Below are positions 18,342-27,018 of a stretch of 64,000 bases of DNA, one piece after another (positions within the stretch are counted from its first letter, which is position 1; the number at the start of each line of letters is the position of its first letter). The DNA comes from Schlesneria sphaerica (GTDB lineage: Bacteria; Planctomycetota; Planctomycetia; Planctomycetales; Planctomycetaceae). Where the stretch lies: NCBI RefSeq assembly GCF_044336245.1, contig NZ_CP172346.1, positions 6,572,001 to 6,636,000 on the forward strand, written 5' to 3'. A program made the translations under genes and the position numbers. A model generated the notes under the pieces. That model searched no databases. It had not been told where the DNA came from and saw only the letters and a program-made list of their open reading frames with translations.

Positions 18342-19665
18342 CCACGGCCAGCGCGCATAGATAGGCGATTTGGGAAGACTGGCGCAAAGACCTTTGCGCT
18401 GGTACATGTTAGACATGGCACTTCTCGTGGGACTCTCTGTTGATCGACACAGGACGAGATGAGCCGCTCGGGAGCGGGGCATCCTTTCATGGCGGAAAAG
18501 CTGGTGAATGTCGAGTCGATTGGATCTTACTTCGAGTCGCTTTCGGATCCTCGGCATGAACGGAATCGGAAGCACCTGTTGGGAGACATTATCGTGATCG
18601 CCGTCTGCGGAATCCTCTGCGGAAGCGACGGTCCCACAGCCATTCATCGCTGGGCAGCAAATCGTCAGGAATGGTTGTCGGAATTCTTGCCGCTGCCCAA
18701 CGGCATCCCCTCGCGCGATTGCATTCGACGTTTGCTGATGGTGCTTAGCCCCGAAGCGTTTCAGAAGTGCTTTCAGCAATGGATTGCCAGCCAGCTGATA
18801 TCCTCCGAAGAGGATGGTAAAGAGAATAAGAAACGCTTGATTGCGATCGATGGGAAGACGTGTCGAGGTTCGCGTTCTGTTGCTGAGGGACTGAGTGCGC
18901 TGCACATCGTCAGCGCCTGGGCAAGCGAAGAAGGGATCGCCCTGGGACAAGTGGCCACGGAGGCAAAATCGAATGAAATCACAGCAATCCCTGAACTTCT
19001 CCGCCAAATTGGTCTCACCAATTCGTTGATTACGATCGATGCGATGGGCTGTCAGAAAGAGATTGCAAAACAGATCGTCGATGGCGGGGGCGATTTTGTC
19101 ATCGCAGTGAAAGACAACCAACCGACACTGAGCCAGGCGATAGAAGACTACTTTGCGAAACATCTTGAGACTGACCTAGACGATTTGAAGTATCACAGTC
19201 ATGAGACAAACGAGAAGGGGCACGGTCGATTCGATGAACGCTCTTATTACTTGACCGTAGTCCCGGGAGACTTCCCGCTGAAGAAAGAGTGGCCTTGGGT
19301 GAAGGCCATCGGTTATTCATTGCGGTTGTCACAACAGGGGAACGGACCACAAAGTTGCGAGGTTCGTTACTACATCAGCAGTCATTATTTCAGCGGCAAA
19401 CGCTTCAGTGAGGCTGTCCGCGGCCACTGGAGTATCGAATCGATGCACTGGGTGCTTGATGTGACCTTCCGCGAAGACGATAGCCGCACGCGCGAACGGA
19501 CGCTGGGAAACAACCTCAGCTGGCTCAGGCGTTTCGCGGTCACGCTGCTCAAGAGCCATCCCATCAAAGACAGCCTCCGCGGAAAGATGATCCGATGCTC
19601 AATGAACACAGACTTCCTTACACAAGTTATTACTCGTCAATATGTTTGATATGCGCTGGCCTTGG
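18342..19665 (+). mobile_element. ISAs1-family insertion sequence, 1324 bp, complete
   Basis: Both ends can be defined from sequence. The left end is CCACGGCCAGCGC (18342-18354) and the right end GCGCTGGCCTTGG (19653-19665) is its reverse complement with one mismatch in 13 bp. Flanking 8-bp direct repeats (TCTTGACG) mark a target duplication. The element carries a single full-length transposase gene. Intact ends, intact duplication and an intact transposase suggest a fairly recent insertion, possibly still mobile. Confidence 0.88.
18489..19649 (+). CDS. ISAs1-family transposase (DDE)
   Basis: A 386-aa transposase of the ISAs1 / H-repeat-associated protein type. The N-terminal DUF4277-like part carries YFESLSDPRHERNRKHLLGD and IVIAVCGILCG. 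Catalytic residues are recognisable: the first Asp in IAIDGKTCRGS, the second in ITIDAMGCQKEIA, and the Glu in GHWSIESMHWVLDVTFRED, the family's signature C-terminal block. The start at 18489 gives the standard MAEKL-type N-terminus; a start at 18459 is possible. There is no frameshift or internal stop, so it should be active. Confidence 0.93.
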   Translation: MAEKLVNVESIGSYFESLSDPRHERNRKHLLGDIIVIAVCGILCGSDGPTAIHRWAANRQEWLSEFLPLPNGIPSRDCIRRLLMVLSPEAFQKCFQQWIASQLISSEEDGKENKKRLIAIDGKTCRGSRSVAEGLSALHIVSAWASEEGIALGQVATEAKSNEITAIPELLRQIGLTNSLITIDAMGCQKEIAKQIVDGGGDFVIAVKDNQPTLSQAIEDYFAKHLETDLDDLKYHSHETNEKGHGRFDERSYYLTVVPGDFPLKKEWPWVKAIGYSLRLSQQGNGPQSCEVRYYISSHYFSGKRFSEAVRGHWSIESMHWVLDVTFREDDSRTRERTLGNNLSWLRRFAVTLLKSHPIKDSLRGKMIRCSMNTDFLTQVITRQYV

Positions 19666-19673
19666 TCTTGACG
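19666..19673. repeat. Target-site duplication, right copy
   Basis: TCTTGACG directly follows the right inverted repeat and matches 18334-18341. Confidence 0.85.
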
Positions 19674-19811
19674 CCCACCGACGAGTTGGTGACGGCAGAT
19701 GTGTTCCAAGAAATAGACGGCTGCACTGACTCCGTTGCGGCGAGACAAGTCGTCACTGACTTCAAGAACGTCCGATCCCTCGTCAGTGGCAGCTTGTATT
19801 CAAGTCCCTGA
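19674..19811 (+). pseudogene. 3' fragment of the IS-split STAS-like ORF
   Basis: Joined in frame to 18294-18341 it encodes 61 residues. After the junction they read PTDELVTADVFQEIDG, then VVTDFKNVRSLVSGSL, and end at a TGA at 19809. The pattern of an effector strand followed by DFKNVRSL-SGSL resembles the core of a STAS (anti-sigma antagonist) domain. Reading past the TGA gives residues such as FLITRVQVHFETK, reminiscent of the usual EVFxITRLxxLFET end of STAS domains. The gene may therefore have acquired a stop as well as the IS. The family call is tentative. Confidence 0.42.
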
Positions 19812-20247
19812 GCGTTAATCGTCCCAAAAAATCGAGTACGAAGAGCAAGAAATCTCAAACGGGCACTGAATCTTGCTGTCCGGTTTTTAATCACTCGCGT
19901 TCAGGTCCATTTTGAGACCAAAGTCAGACGAACCCCATCTTCGTTCGCAGGCAATAATTTGCCTTAGTGGAAGATGATACTTCAATCGCGAGCCCCGCTT
20001 TGGTGCTAAGCGCGGTTCCAGGGGCTTAAGACTGGCAGAGAACCGCCAACAACATTTCGCTCGGCAATCTTCGGCATGTTCGCCCTGCTGGCGCGATGCG
20101 AACATGGCACCTGGCAATTGGCACCCATCGGGCTGGTTTAACATGGTGCCGGATGTTTGAGATCGAAATCGCTAAACGAGTGGATGTCAGATGCCTGGCA
20201 TCGAGGATAGAATTGGCGTTGCCTCTAACAGCAAGACAGAAAAGACG
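19812..20247. other. Non-coding or decayed stretch after the IS
   Basis: No intact gene is supported in these 436 bp. The first 110 bp may be the remains of the STAS-like gene. The rest has short frames on both strands with no recognisable domain. Confidence 0.4.
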
Positions 20248-20590
20248 ATGCAACAATCCAGCGATTGGGTCAAAATGCATGGTTCGTTGCTTGTGTTCGC
20301 GAGCCTGGCTTGGGCGCTTGCTGGTCGCAGGACGCCGCTCTGAAGAGCAAAAATGTCCCGTTTACGCAGACCAAAGCGACTGATCAGCGATCAACGAAAG
20401 CAAAATCGCAGGCTGCGGCAAATACAGCTACCCAGGTCGATGTCACTGGCCAACTGGGAAGTCCCAGCGCTACCACGTCGATTCCCGGGAATCAGCCCCC
20501 ACCACCCGATCCGAAGTTCGGCGGCATCATCAAAGACGGCGTTCTTCAGTCCAAGCCGTCGCCCGCGCTTCATCGCAACTCTTTTTCGGA
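20248..20590 (+). pseudogene. Decayed N-terminus of an exported arylsulfatase-like gene
   Basis: An ATG at 20248 opens MQQSSDWVK followed by a signal peptide, MHGSLLVFASLAWALAG, which soon stops. The adjacent frame continues with SQDAALKSKN and then PPPPDPKFGGIIKDGVLQSK. The motif PDPKFGGxIKxxxxxSK is the stretch that precedes the catalytic domain in many bacterial arylsulfatases. The expected catalytic start (PNVLLIMTDDQG-like) is absent, so this looks like a frameshifted remnant of the first 100 residues. The call rests on one motif. Confidence 0.4.
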
Positions 20591-20697
20591 ATCAATCGGG
20601 TACGATGTTGATGGCTCGGACGCGCTCTTGATGCATGTCCCAGCGATTAGATTGGGTGGGGCGTCCGCCTGACTTTCTGCACGAAACTGGAAATCAG

Positions 20698-22101
20698 ATG
20701 TCCACAACCGAAGATTTTTCTCAGGATTGCGACCCCGCAACATTTCGTTCGCGAAGCCAGTGCCTCGCTGCCGGCAAAGCCTTGCGCGACAGAGTTCCGC
20801 GCGAAAGTCATGCCGGATGGGTACCGCCCGCAAACCGTCGCGACCCGGTCGAAATCCTGAAAGAATCCAACCGTGATCGTCTGGAAGAACTCGTGCCGAT
20901 CCGATACGGGCGCATGTTAGCCAGTCCGTTTGCGTTTCTGCGTGGATCGGCCGCACTCATGGCGGCCGATCTGGCGACGACTCCCGTCAGCGGAATACGG
21001 GTCCAGGCCTGCGGGGACTGCCACCTGCTGAACTTCGGCCTGTTCGCAACGCCCGAGCGCAACCTGATCTTCGACATCAACGATTTCGACGAAACCCTCC
21101 CCGCACCGTGGGAGTGGGATGTCAAGCGCCTGGCGGTCAGTTTCGCCGTCTCCGCACGCGATATCCAACTCACCGACAAGCAAGCCCGAGCCTCCGCAAT
21201 TGAGTGCGTTCGCGCTTATCGCGAGCAGTTACGGAAGTTCTCGAAGATGAGCCCGCTGGACGTCTGGTACCACCGCCTGGATGCCCAGACGCTCATCGAT
21301 TCGGCTCCAGATGCCAAGACCGAGGAGAAGAGGAAGGCGATCATCGCCAAGGCCCGGCAGCGCATCAGCGAGTATCTTTATCCCCAGATCAGCGAGACGG
21401 TGGGAGGGCGAAGGCGTCTGGTCGATCAACCGCCGATCATGTTCCATGTCACGAAAGAGCGAGAGCCGGAACATGAAGCCATCGTCCAGGAAGCCGTGGA
21501 CCAATACCGCTTGTCGCTGCCTGACGAACGCCGCGTCCTGTTTGACCGCTACCGCCTCGAAGATGTTGTTGTAAAAGCGGTCGGCATCGGCAGCGTGGGC
21601 ACGCTCTGCTTTGTGGGATTGTTTCTGTCGGCAGAGAATCACCCCCTGCTGTTGCAATTCAAACAGGCCTGTCCCTCTGTGCTGGAACCATTTGCTGGCA
21701 AGAGCCTGTATGAAAACCACGGCCAGCGCGTCGTCGTGGGGCAACGCCTGATGCAGTCTGCCAGCGACATCTTTCTGGGATGGACGCGGGGCCGATATGG
21801 CCGCGACTACTTCATTCGCCAGCTCAGAGACATGAAGATGTCGGCGCGGGTAGCGGAAGGGACCTCGGCTAAAGAGTTGCTTCGCTACGCTGAAATGTGC
21901 GGCCGGACTTTGGCTCACGCCCATGCCAAGTCAGGAGATGCGGCGTTGATGAGTGGCTATCTCGGCAAATCGGATGACTTTGACCAGGCCGTCGGTGAGT
22001 TCGCTTTGGCTTACGCTGACCAAAATGAAAAAGACCATGCAGCACTGGAGGCAGCGGTCAAGATGGGGACGATCGATGTCCTGGTGAAGGACGACGCGTA
22101 A
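20698..22101 (+). CDS. DUF2252 protein
   Basis: A 467-aa cytoplasmic protein of the DUF2252 family, which has a kinase-like fold but no established substrate. Diagnostic blocks are RYGRMLASPFAFLRGSA (about residues 69-85), ACGDCHLLNFGLF and FDINDFDETLPAPWEWDVKR, followed by GVGSVGTLCFVGLF-like residues (here GIGSVGTLCFVGLF) and a C-terminal GRTLAHAHAKSGD motif. The length is normal for the family. The start at 20698 is chosen because conserved sequence begins soon after; a start at 20635 is possible but unsupported. The downstream VIT gene is convergent, so the gene is probably a single transcript. Confidence 0.88.
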   Translation: MSTTEDFSQDCDPATFRSRSQCLAAGKALRDRVPRESHAGWVPPANRRDPVEILKESNRDRLEELVPIRYGRMLASPFAFLRGSAALMAADLATTPVSGIRVQACGDCHLLNFGLFATPERNLIFDINDFDETLPAPWEWDVKRLAVSFAVSARDIQLTDKQARASAIECVRAYREQLRKFSKMSPLDVWYHRLDAQTLIDSAPDAKTEEKRKAIIAKARQRISEYLYPQISETVGGRRRLVDQPPIMFHVTKEREPEHEAIVQEAVDQYRLSLPDERRVLFDRYRLEDVVVKAVGIGSVGTLCFVGLFLSAENHPLLLQFKQACPSVLEPFAGKSLYENHGQRVVVGQRLMQSASDIFLGWTRGRYGRDYFIRQLRDMKMSARVAEGTSAKELLRYAEMCGRTLAHAHAKSGDAALMSGYLGKSDDFDQAVGEFALAYADQNEKDHAALEAAVKMGTIDVLVKDDA

Positions 22102-22267
22102 CTCCAAGCTTGCCGTTCGCCTCGCCGCCGGGACTTCCTCAGGCCGTTGGCGACGGAATCAGTATCCCACAACCGTTCTGGCGGTTCAGTCGTCTCGATG
22201 ATTTCAAGCAGAGGCAGACAGTGTTCCGCATTGCACAGACGATTGTCTTGAAGAGGTCCGAGCTGGG

Positions 22268-22963
22268 TTATACCACTGCTCCGAACAACGCACCCACCCC
22301 GGCGGTCAGTGCCATCGCCAGCACTCCCCAGAATGTGACGCGGAAGGCGGCTTTCATGACCGGGGCTCCTCCCGCATGGGCACCGAAACCACCCAGGAGC
22401 GCGAGAAACAGGATCGATGTGGCGATAACGACAGGGATCAATACCGTCCGTGGCGTGACGAGGGTGGTGACGAGCGGCATCGCCGCACCGACGGCGAATG
22501 TTCCAGCCGAGGCCAAGGCCGCCTGGATGGGCCTGGCGGTCGTCAGGTCCGAAATGCCCAGTTCGTCTCGAGCATGGGTTGCGAGGGCATCGTGGGACAT
22601 GAGTTGATCGGCCACTTGTCGAGCCAGTGCCGGTTCGACTCCTCGGCTCGTATAGACCGCAGCCAGTTCGTTCCGTTCCGATTCATCTTCCGTTGCCAGC
22701 TCTTTCCGCTCGCGATCCAAGTCGGCCTTTTCAGTATCCGACTGCGAACTGACGGAAACATATTCTCCGGCCGCCATCGACATGGCTCCCGCCACCAGGC
22801 CCGCCACACCCGCAACCAGAACGTCACTCGCTGTCGAATGTGCTGCAGCCACGCCGACGACCAGACTTGCCGTGGATACGATCCCGTCGTTCGCGCCCAG
22901 CACCGCAGCGCGCAGCCAGCCAATCCGATCCGTACGGTGTCGTTCTCTGTGTTGCACATACAT
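22268..22963 (-). CDS. VIT/CCC1-family metal transporter
   Basis: A 231-aa integral membrane protein of the vacuolar iron transporter family, which moves Fe2+ or Mn2+. The diagnostic first-helix motif LRAAVLGANDGIVSTASLVVGVAAA is present (residues about 17-41, AVLGANDG visible), then VAGAMSMAAGEYVSVSSQSD, the family's conserved second-helix end. A charged cytoplasmic segment with many Glu and Asp (residues 75-110) corresponds to the metal-binding domain. Three further helices follow (AAMPLVTTLV, LIPVVIATSILFLALLGG, FWGVLAMALTAGVGALFG). AGGA lies 8 nt before the ATG. Confidence 0.92.
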   Translation of the reverse strand: MYVQHRERHRTDRIGWLRAAVLGANDGIVSTASLVVGVAAAHSTASDVLVAGVAGLVAGAMSMAAGEYVSVSSQSDTEKADLDRERKELATEDESERNELAAVYTSRGVEPALARQVADQLMSHDALATHARDELGISDLTTARPIQAALASAGTFAVGAAMPLVTTLVTPRTVLIPVVIATSILFLALLGGFGAHAGGAPVMKAAFRVTFWGVLAMALTAGVGALFGAVV

Positions 22964-23591
22964 GCCGATTGTTCCTTGAATACTCAGTTAGATCCACTTT
23001 ATTCGTAGCAGCCACGTCTTGACCAGTTGCGTTAGGAAAACGTAGCCCAACAGGGTTAGCATCAGCAGCGGCCAATGCAAAGGGCCGCGGCGCGTGTCAT
23101 GTCTCCCGCAGTGAGTTGGACCACGTTACCCGGGACTCGTCGAGAGACAGGCCAACGTTTAAAAAAATGAAGTCACTAAGGTGCACCGACAGGTCGGTGG
23201 TCTTCCAGTCGCTTTCGTGGCCCCTCACCAGGCACGCTCAGTCGGTAGCTCTTCAATTACCACCGCCGCGTCGCCTGGGATCGAAAATGTGCCGTCGATC
23301 CGCACTGAAATACGGGACGTCTACGGCTGGTGCAGAACGCCGTAAGGTAAGTTGCACAAGCGTCCGTTGGGTTAGCTTGTTAACCATTCAGTCCGACGGT
23401 CGAAAGTGGATCAACATGACGGCTTTGTAAGTTTTTTCTGGTACGACTGTGATCTGAGTACGAAACAATACGTATTTGCTGCGAAACCGTGACAACTGTC
23501 GTTTTCGCTGTATCCCTACCTTCTCCAACATGCGAGAGTTTTCGGCGGCGGGCCTGATAAAGTTCCCCCCGAATTTAAGGTGACTCTCTCG
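22964..23591. other. Intergenic, divergent promoters expected
   Basis: This 628-bp gap separates the divergent VIT and PEP-CTERM genes. Short frames in it lack ribosome-binding sites or domain features. I see no clear operator or riboswitch. Confidence 0.4.
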
Positions 23592-24299
23592 ATGGTGCGG
23601 TTTTCTCGTTTCGCTGCAGTTGCTTTGCTTGCTCTTTCCTCCCGAATGGCCGAAGCCGGAATTCTAATGACGGTAGAAGGTCCAGGAGTGCAAACTTCCT
23701 CAGCGACAAACACAACGTTGGTCGACTTCAATTCAGCAAATCCAGGTTATCACTTCACTCAGAATTTTGATCTGACGCCCACCTCATCAGTATCGTATGT
23801 CGGGAATCAGTTCGTCCGAGAAGCCAGTGAGTATGGTGGAGCGGGAGGGACTGGCAGGTACCTCAGCATCCAAACGGGTAACTCGGTGACTGCAACACTT
23901 CAAGATGCCCAAGCTTACTTTGGATTCTGGCTTTCGGCTGGTGACGTCGCGAATTCAATCGAGTTTTTCAACAACGGCGTTTCGGTCGGTTCCTTTGATG
24001 AGGCGACCATTGAAGCCCTGCTGGGGCCTGCTTACTTCGGTAACCCAAACGCGGCCTTCCAGGGACAAAACCCCAGCCAGCCCTATGTGTTTGTCAACTT
24101 CTACTCGGAAACTGCGGCCGATATGTTTGACTCAATTGTATTCACAAATGCTCCAGGGGCATCTGAATTCGAAAGCGACAATCATACATTCAGTACCACC
24201 TTGCAGTCCCCAGTCCCAGAACCCAGCGCTTTCGTTCTGGCGGCACTGGGCATCGTTGGATTGGGAGGAAACGTCCTCCGAAAACGTATGAAGGCTTGA
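23592..24299 (+). CDS. PEP-CTERM sorting-signal protein
   Basis: A 235-aa exported protein. An N-terminal signal peptide (FSRFAAVALLALSSRMAEA) is followed by a beta-rich, Ser/Gly/Asn-rich mature region and a C-terminal PEP-CTERM signal: VPEPSAFVLAALGIVGLGG then a basic tail (RKRMKA). Such proteins are sorted by an exosortase and usually end up in the envelope or extracellular matrix. The start at 23592 follows AAGGTG at 9 nt; a GTG at 23580 is in frame but overlaps that site. The mature region (FNNGVSVGSFD, VFVNFYSETAADMFDSIVF) recalls ice-binding-like or lectin-like PEP-CTERM proteins, with no firm assignment. A strong terminator follows. Confidence 0.88.
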   Translation: MVRFSRFAAVALLALSSRMAEAGILMTVEGPGVQTSSATNTTLVDFNSANPGYHFTQNFDLTPTSSVSYVGNQFVREASEYGGAGGTGRYLSIQTGNSVTATLQDAQAYFGFWLSAGDVANSIEFFNNGVSVGSFDEATIEALLGPAYFGNPNAAFQGQNPSQPYVFVNFYSETAADMFDSIVFTNAPGASEFESDNHTFSTTLQSPVPEPSAFVLAALGIVGLGGNVLRKRMKA

Positions 24300-24322
24300 T
24301 ACCCTCGTTGATTGTCTGATGC

Positions 24323-24360
24323 AGATCCCGCCAATTCTTCGAGTTGGCGGGATCTTGTCA
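24323..24360 (+). terminator. Intrinsic terminator after the PEP-CTERM gene
   Basis: A perfect 12-bp stem, AGATCCCGCCAA (24323-24334) with TTGGCGGGATCT (24344-24355), has a 9-nt loop and is followed by a short T-containing tail. It sits 24 nt past the stop. Confidence 0.78.
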
Positions 24361-26289
24361 TTCATACGACGATCTCACGCAGTCCTTCATTCGATTCAGG
24401 CGCGTGCATACGAAGTTCAATCGTCCAATTGACTCGAAGTGGATCGGATCCGAGTACTGATCAAACTGCCTACCAGGAAAACATTCCCTCTCAGAGATGG
24501 GCGAGTCACTCCTGTGGGTGATGCTGCCGTTGCGTTATCCGATCGTCGAATCATTGCGCGGGCTGGCGTCGGTTCTGCAACCGAACAAAATCGAGCAAAT
24601 GGCCAACATTCCTCGGACGAAGTCGCGGGGACGCTCCATCAGAAAGAAAAGGGCGATTCCTGTGTTCTAGATCAGTGTTGGTGTCCAAGAAAGACCGCGA
24701 GGTCTTTTCTTGATTCGAAGCGCCGTCCTGTGAATTGTCCCAATCCGGTTCGTGGTTGGATGGTCTGCAACTGCTAAAAACAGCGAGCTTGATATTTGGG
24801 GGAAGCGGAACGAATACACGTTCTGAACTTCGAGCCCATGATTTGTTCCAAACGTCTGGAGGGTTGGACTCGCCGGGACGCTGTCCGGTGATCACACTGT
24901 TTAGATGGGATGATCGTTAGTCGAAATGTGAGGAGGGGTGTGATGGGGAGTTTGACACTTTGTCAGCGGCATCTCGGTGATAACGGATCGGGCTGGCCAG
25001 TTGGCCAGCCCATGGCCAGTCGGTGGCCAGTCCCATGTATTTCATTAGTCAAAGGTTGTGTCGTTTTCGGGGGATTGGCCCGGCTGGCCAGCAGAGTCGC
25101 GTCAGTTCTGTTTTTTACGTTGACGGGCACTACAGCTCGGTGTCTGGGTAGATGGCAGTGATTTGAGAATCTCAGACGGAATCAATCGTTTAGCTGTTAT
25201 TTGACAATTTCGGACGAGTCGTGCCACCTTCGTCTTCATTTCAGACGGTCGCGAAGGTGGTCCTCGCTGTCGGACCTGCAGCGCGAGCCGGGGTGTCCAC
25301 ATCCGTCGACTTCCCTCCTGGGTGGGGGGCCTGGACCACTGCATGCGAAATGAGTCGGAGAGCGTTTGCCATTTGGGCACATTTGGGCATTGGTGGGGTC
25401 CCCGAGGTCGAGCGCTGGCGCACGCGCGACGAGTTCGTGGCGAGGCTTTCGGTCCTGACGCATTGCAGTGGCCGGAGCCGCGCCTCCGGTGGATCTGAAG
25501 ACCGGGTCAGAATACCCTGACGGATCTGCGGGTTGCTCGCTGTCTGATTGGTCAGGTCGCGCTATGACCGACCATCAGACTTTGCTTGTTTGGACTTTGG
25601 GAGGTCTGGAGAACGTCCTCCCCTTCAACACGCGGGTGGGGCCGGGCTTTTTGGGAGAATCCCATCCTCCGTTGAAATCCTGTGGATTGCTCTCTTTCAC
25701 TTCGTCTTGTCGCGAACATTGTCGCTTCGACATGTGTCCGGTATGCAACGGCGACGGTCACAGTTTTGATCGATTGCCCGGTGACTGAGACGGGGTTGCC
25801 AAGGGGGTGAAGACTGTCTGCTTTCTCTAGCCTGGAACTGGAAAGGAACCGGTTGGCCTGAAGATTGCAACCTTCTTCGTTATCAGTCTGTTGCGATAGG
25901 ACGGACGTAACCGACGCTGCTCCGTAAAACACGAACTGAAAAGATGAAAATTATGACGACGATCTGGGGTCAACGTACAGCGACAACAGCTTCAACTCCC
26001 CGCGAGGGCTCGCCCATTGAGGCCGAGAATCGAATGAGTGGAACCAAGGGAGCCAACGCATCCCGAGTCGGCGTGCTGAGCGCCCAGGAACAGAGCGACG
26101 TTCGACACGAGGTCCTCTCCGAGATTATGGCATCGCTCCGAATTCCGTTGGGCGACTAAGTCCCCTGCCCGCGAGTCATACGAATTTGATGGGAAATCCT
26201 CCATGCGCATCGGGTTGCAATACCCGACCCGTCTGGATGCGATTCCCTTGTTCGTCTTGTGAACACACGCACGGTCCATCCGCCGGCAG
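24361..26289. other. 1.9-kb stretch without a convincing gene
   Basis: No frame here has both a plausible start and recognisable protein character. A 71-codon frame at 25944-26159 (MKIMTTIWGQRT...) and a 57-codon frame from 24497 are the least bad candidates, neither with a good ribosome-binding site. The stretch holds a 10-bp palindrome (24990-25011) within a cluster of TGGCCAG copies. It may be decayed genes or non-coding DNA. Confidence 0.4.
24990..25011. repeat. Palindrome in a TGGCCAG cluster
   Basis: GGGCTGGCCA and TGGCCAGCCC are perfect reverse complements separated by GT. Further TGGCCAG copies follow within 40 bp and near 25085. No function is assigned. Confidence 0.6.
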
Positions 26290-26314
26290 GCCACCAGACT
26301 CAGTCTGGTGGCCG
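26290..26314 (-). terminator. Hairpin downstream of gdx
   Basis: GGCCACCAGACT (26290-26301) and AGTCTGGTGGCC (26303-26314) form a perfect inverted repeat, starting 5 nt past the gdx stop on the minus strand. There is no T-run, so it may be a transcript-stabilising hairpin rather than a true terminator. Confidence 0.55.
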
Positions 26315-26319
26315 CGATG

Positions 26320-26637
26320 TTAGCTTGCCGTGAATTTCAAGCCGATGATGGCGACGATCAGCAGGCTGAGAAAGAAGATTCGACCTGCACTGGCAGGTTC
26401 ACCCAGGAATGCCATGCCGAGTACCATGGCTCCGAAGGTCCCGATCCCGACCCAGACAGCATAGGCAGTCCCGATCGGAAGTGTGCGGGCGGCAACAGCG
26501 AGCAGATACATACTCGCGATGATCCCGATAATTGTGAGTATGCTCGGTACCGGCTTGGTAAACCCCTGGCTTTGTTTCAGACCAATGGCCCAGCCTGCCT
26601 CCAGTAAGCCAGCAATGACAAGTAGAATCCACGGCAT
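26320..26637 (-). CDS. gdx: Guanidinium exporter Gdx (SugE, SMR family)
   Basis: A 105-aa small multidrug resistance protein with four transmembrane helices. The sequence (MPWILLVIAGLLEAGWAIGL, residues 1-20; GTAYAVWVGIG; IIGLKF at the end) follows the Gdx/SugE subtype closely, including the essential Glu of the first helix (LLEAGWA) and the 105-aa length. Gdx proteins export guanidinium in exchange for protons as antiparallel dimers. The start at 26637 is chosen because GAGGAG lies 7 nt upstream; an in-frame start at 26652 would overlap that site. The leader contains a guanidine-III riboswitch, which supports guanidinium as the physiological substrate and translational control by it. Confidence 0.93.
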   Translation of the reverse strand: MPWILLVIAGLLEAGWAIGLKQSQGFTKPVPSILTIIGIIASMYLLAVAARTLPIGTAYAVWVGIGTFGAMVLGMAFLGEPASAGRIFFLSLLIVAIIGLKFTAS

Positions 26638-26655
26638 CACGACGCTCCTCAATCC

Positions 26656-26696
26656 GCGTCGTCTTTTCCTAACCGGGTACGTCGCTCATCGTCCGG
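26656..26696 (-). promoter_or_regulatory. Guanidine-III riboswitch (mini-ykkC-III class)
   Basis: Read on the minus strand, the 41 nt begin CCGGACGA, continue with GCGACGTACCCGG and end AGGAAAAGACGACGC. This follows the compact guanidine-III aptamer, as I remember the Thermobifida fusca example, position for position: CCGG pairs with the later CCGG, the invariant ACGA and GTACCCGG segments are present, and a final GACGRCGC-type strand closes the pseudoknot. It ends 5 nt before the gdx Shine-Dalgarno GAGGAG. The final strand ACGACGC can instead pair with GCGTCGT that overlaps the end of the Shine-Dalgarno region, giving a plausible off state. Ligand binding should free the ribosome-binding site. 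Confidence 0.85.
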
Positions 26697-27018
26697 GCCG
26701 AAATGGCAAAAACAGAATGACGCCATTTTAGGCGGCTGTCGAGCGTCGGTCAAACTCTGCCCTTGAGCTCGGCTTGCGAAATGTCGGCTGGCAGATCGTC
26801 CAGCATTTGAACTCATCGGGGATCATCATCTTCTGCGAGACGTGTCTCCTGATTTTCGCTGCGGCTACAGCTCAGCAGTGCGGAAGGATGTCCTTCTCAA
26901 AGGGGCTTGGCGTACACTGCATCCGCGGGGGGCCAGCAAATTTCCGTTGCTCGGTCCCCGATGAAGAACGCTGTCATGTTTGCCTGCGCCACCAACGATG
27001 GAAAGACCGAGAGAGATC
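26697..27018. other. Divergent intergenic region
   Basis: These 322 bp separate the gdx leader from the methyltransferase-DsrE gene and must hold both promoters. No gene is supported. Confidence 0.4.

Noticed and set aside
25944..26159. 71-codon plus-strand frame
   Set aside because: No good ribosome-binding site, no recognisable domain, and an equally long frame on the opposite strand.
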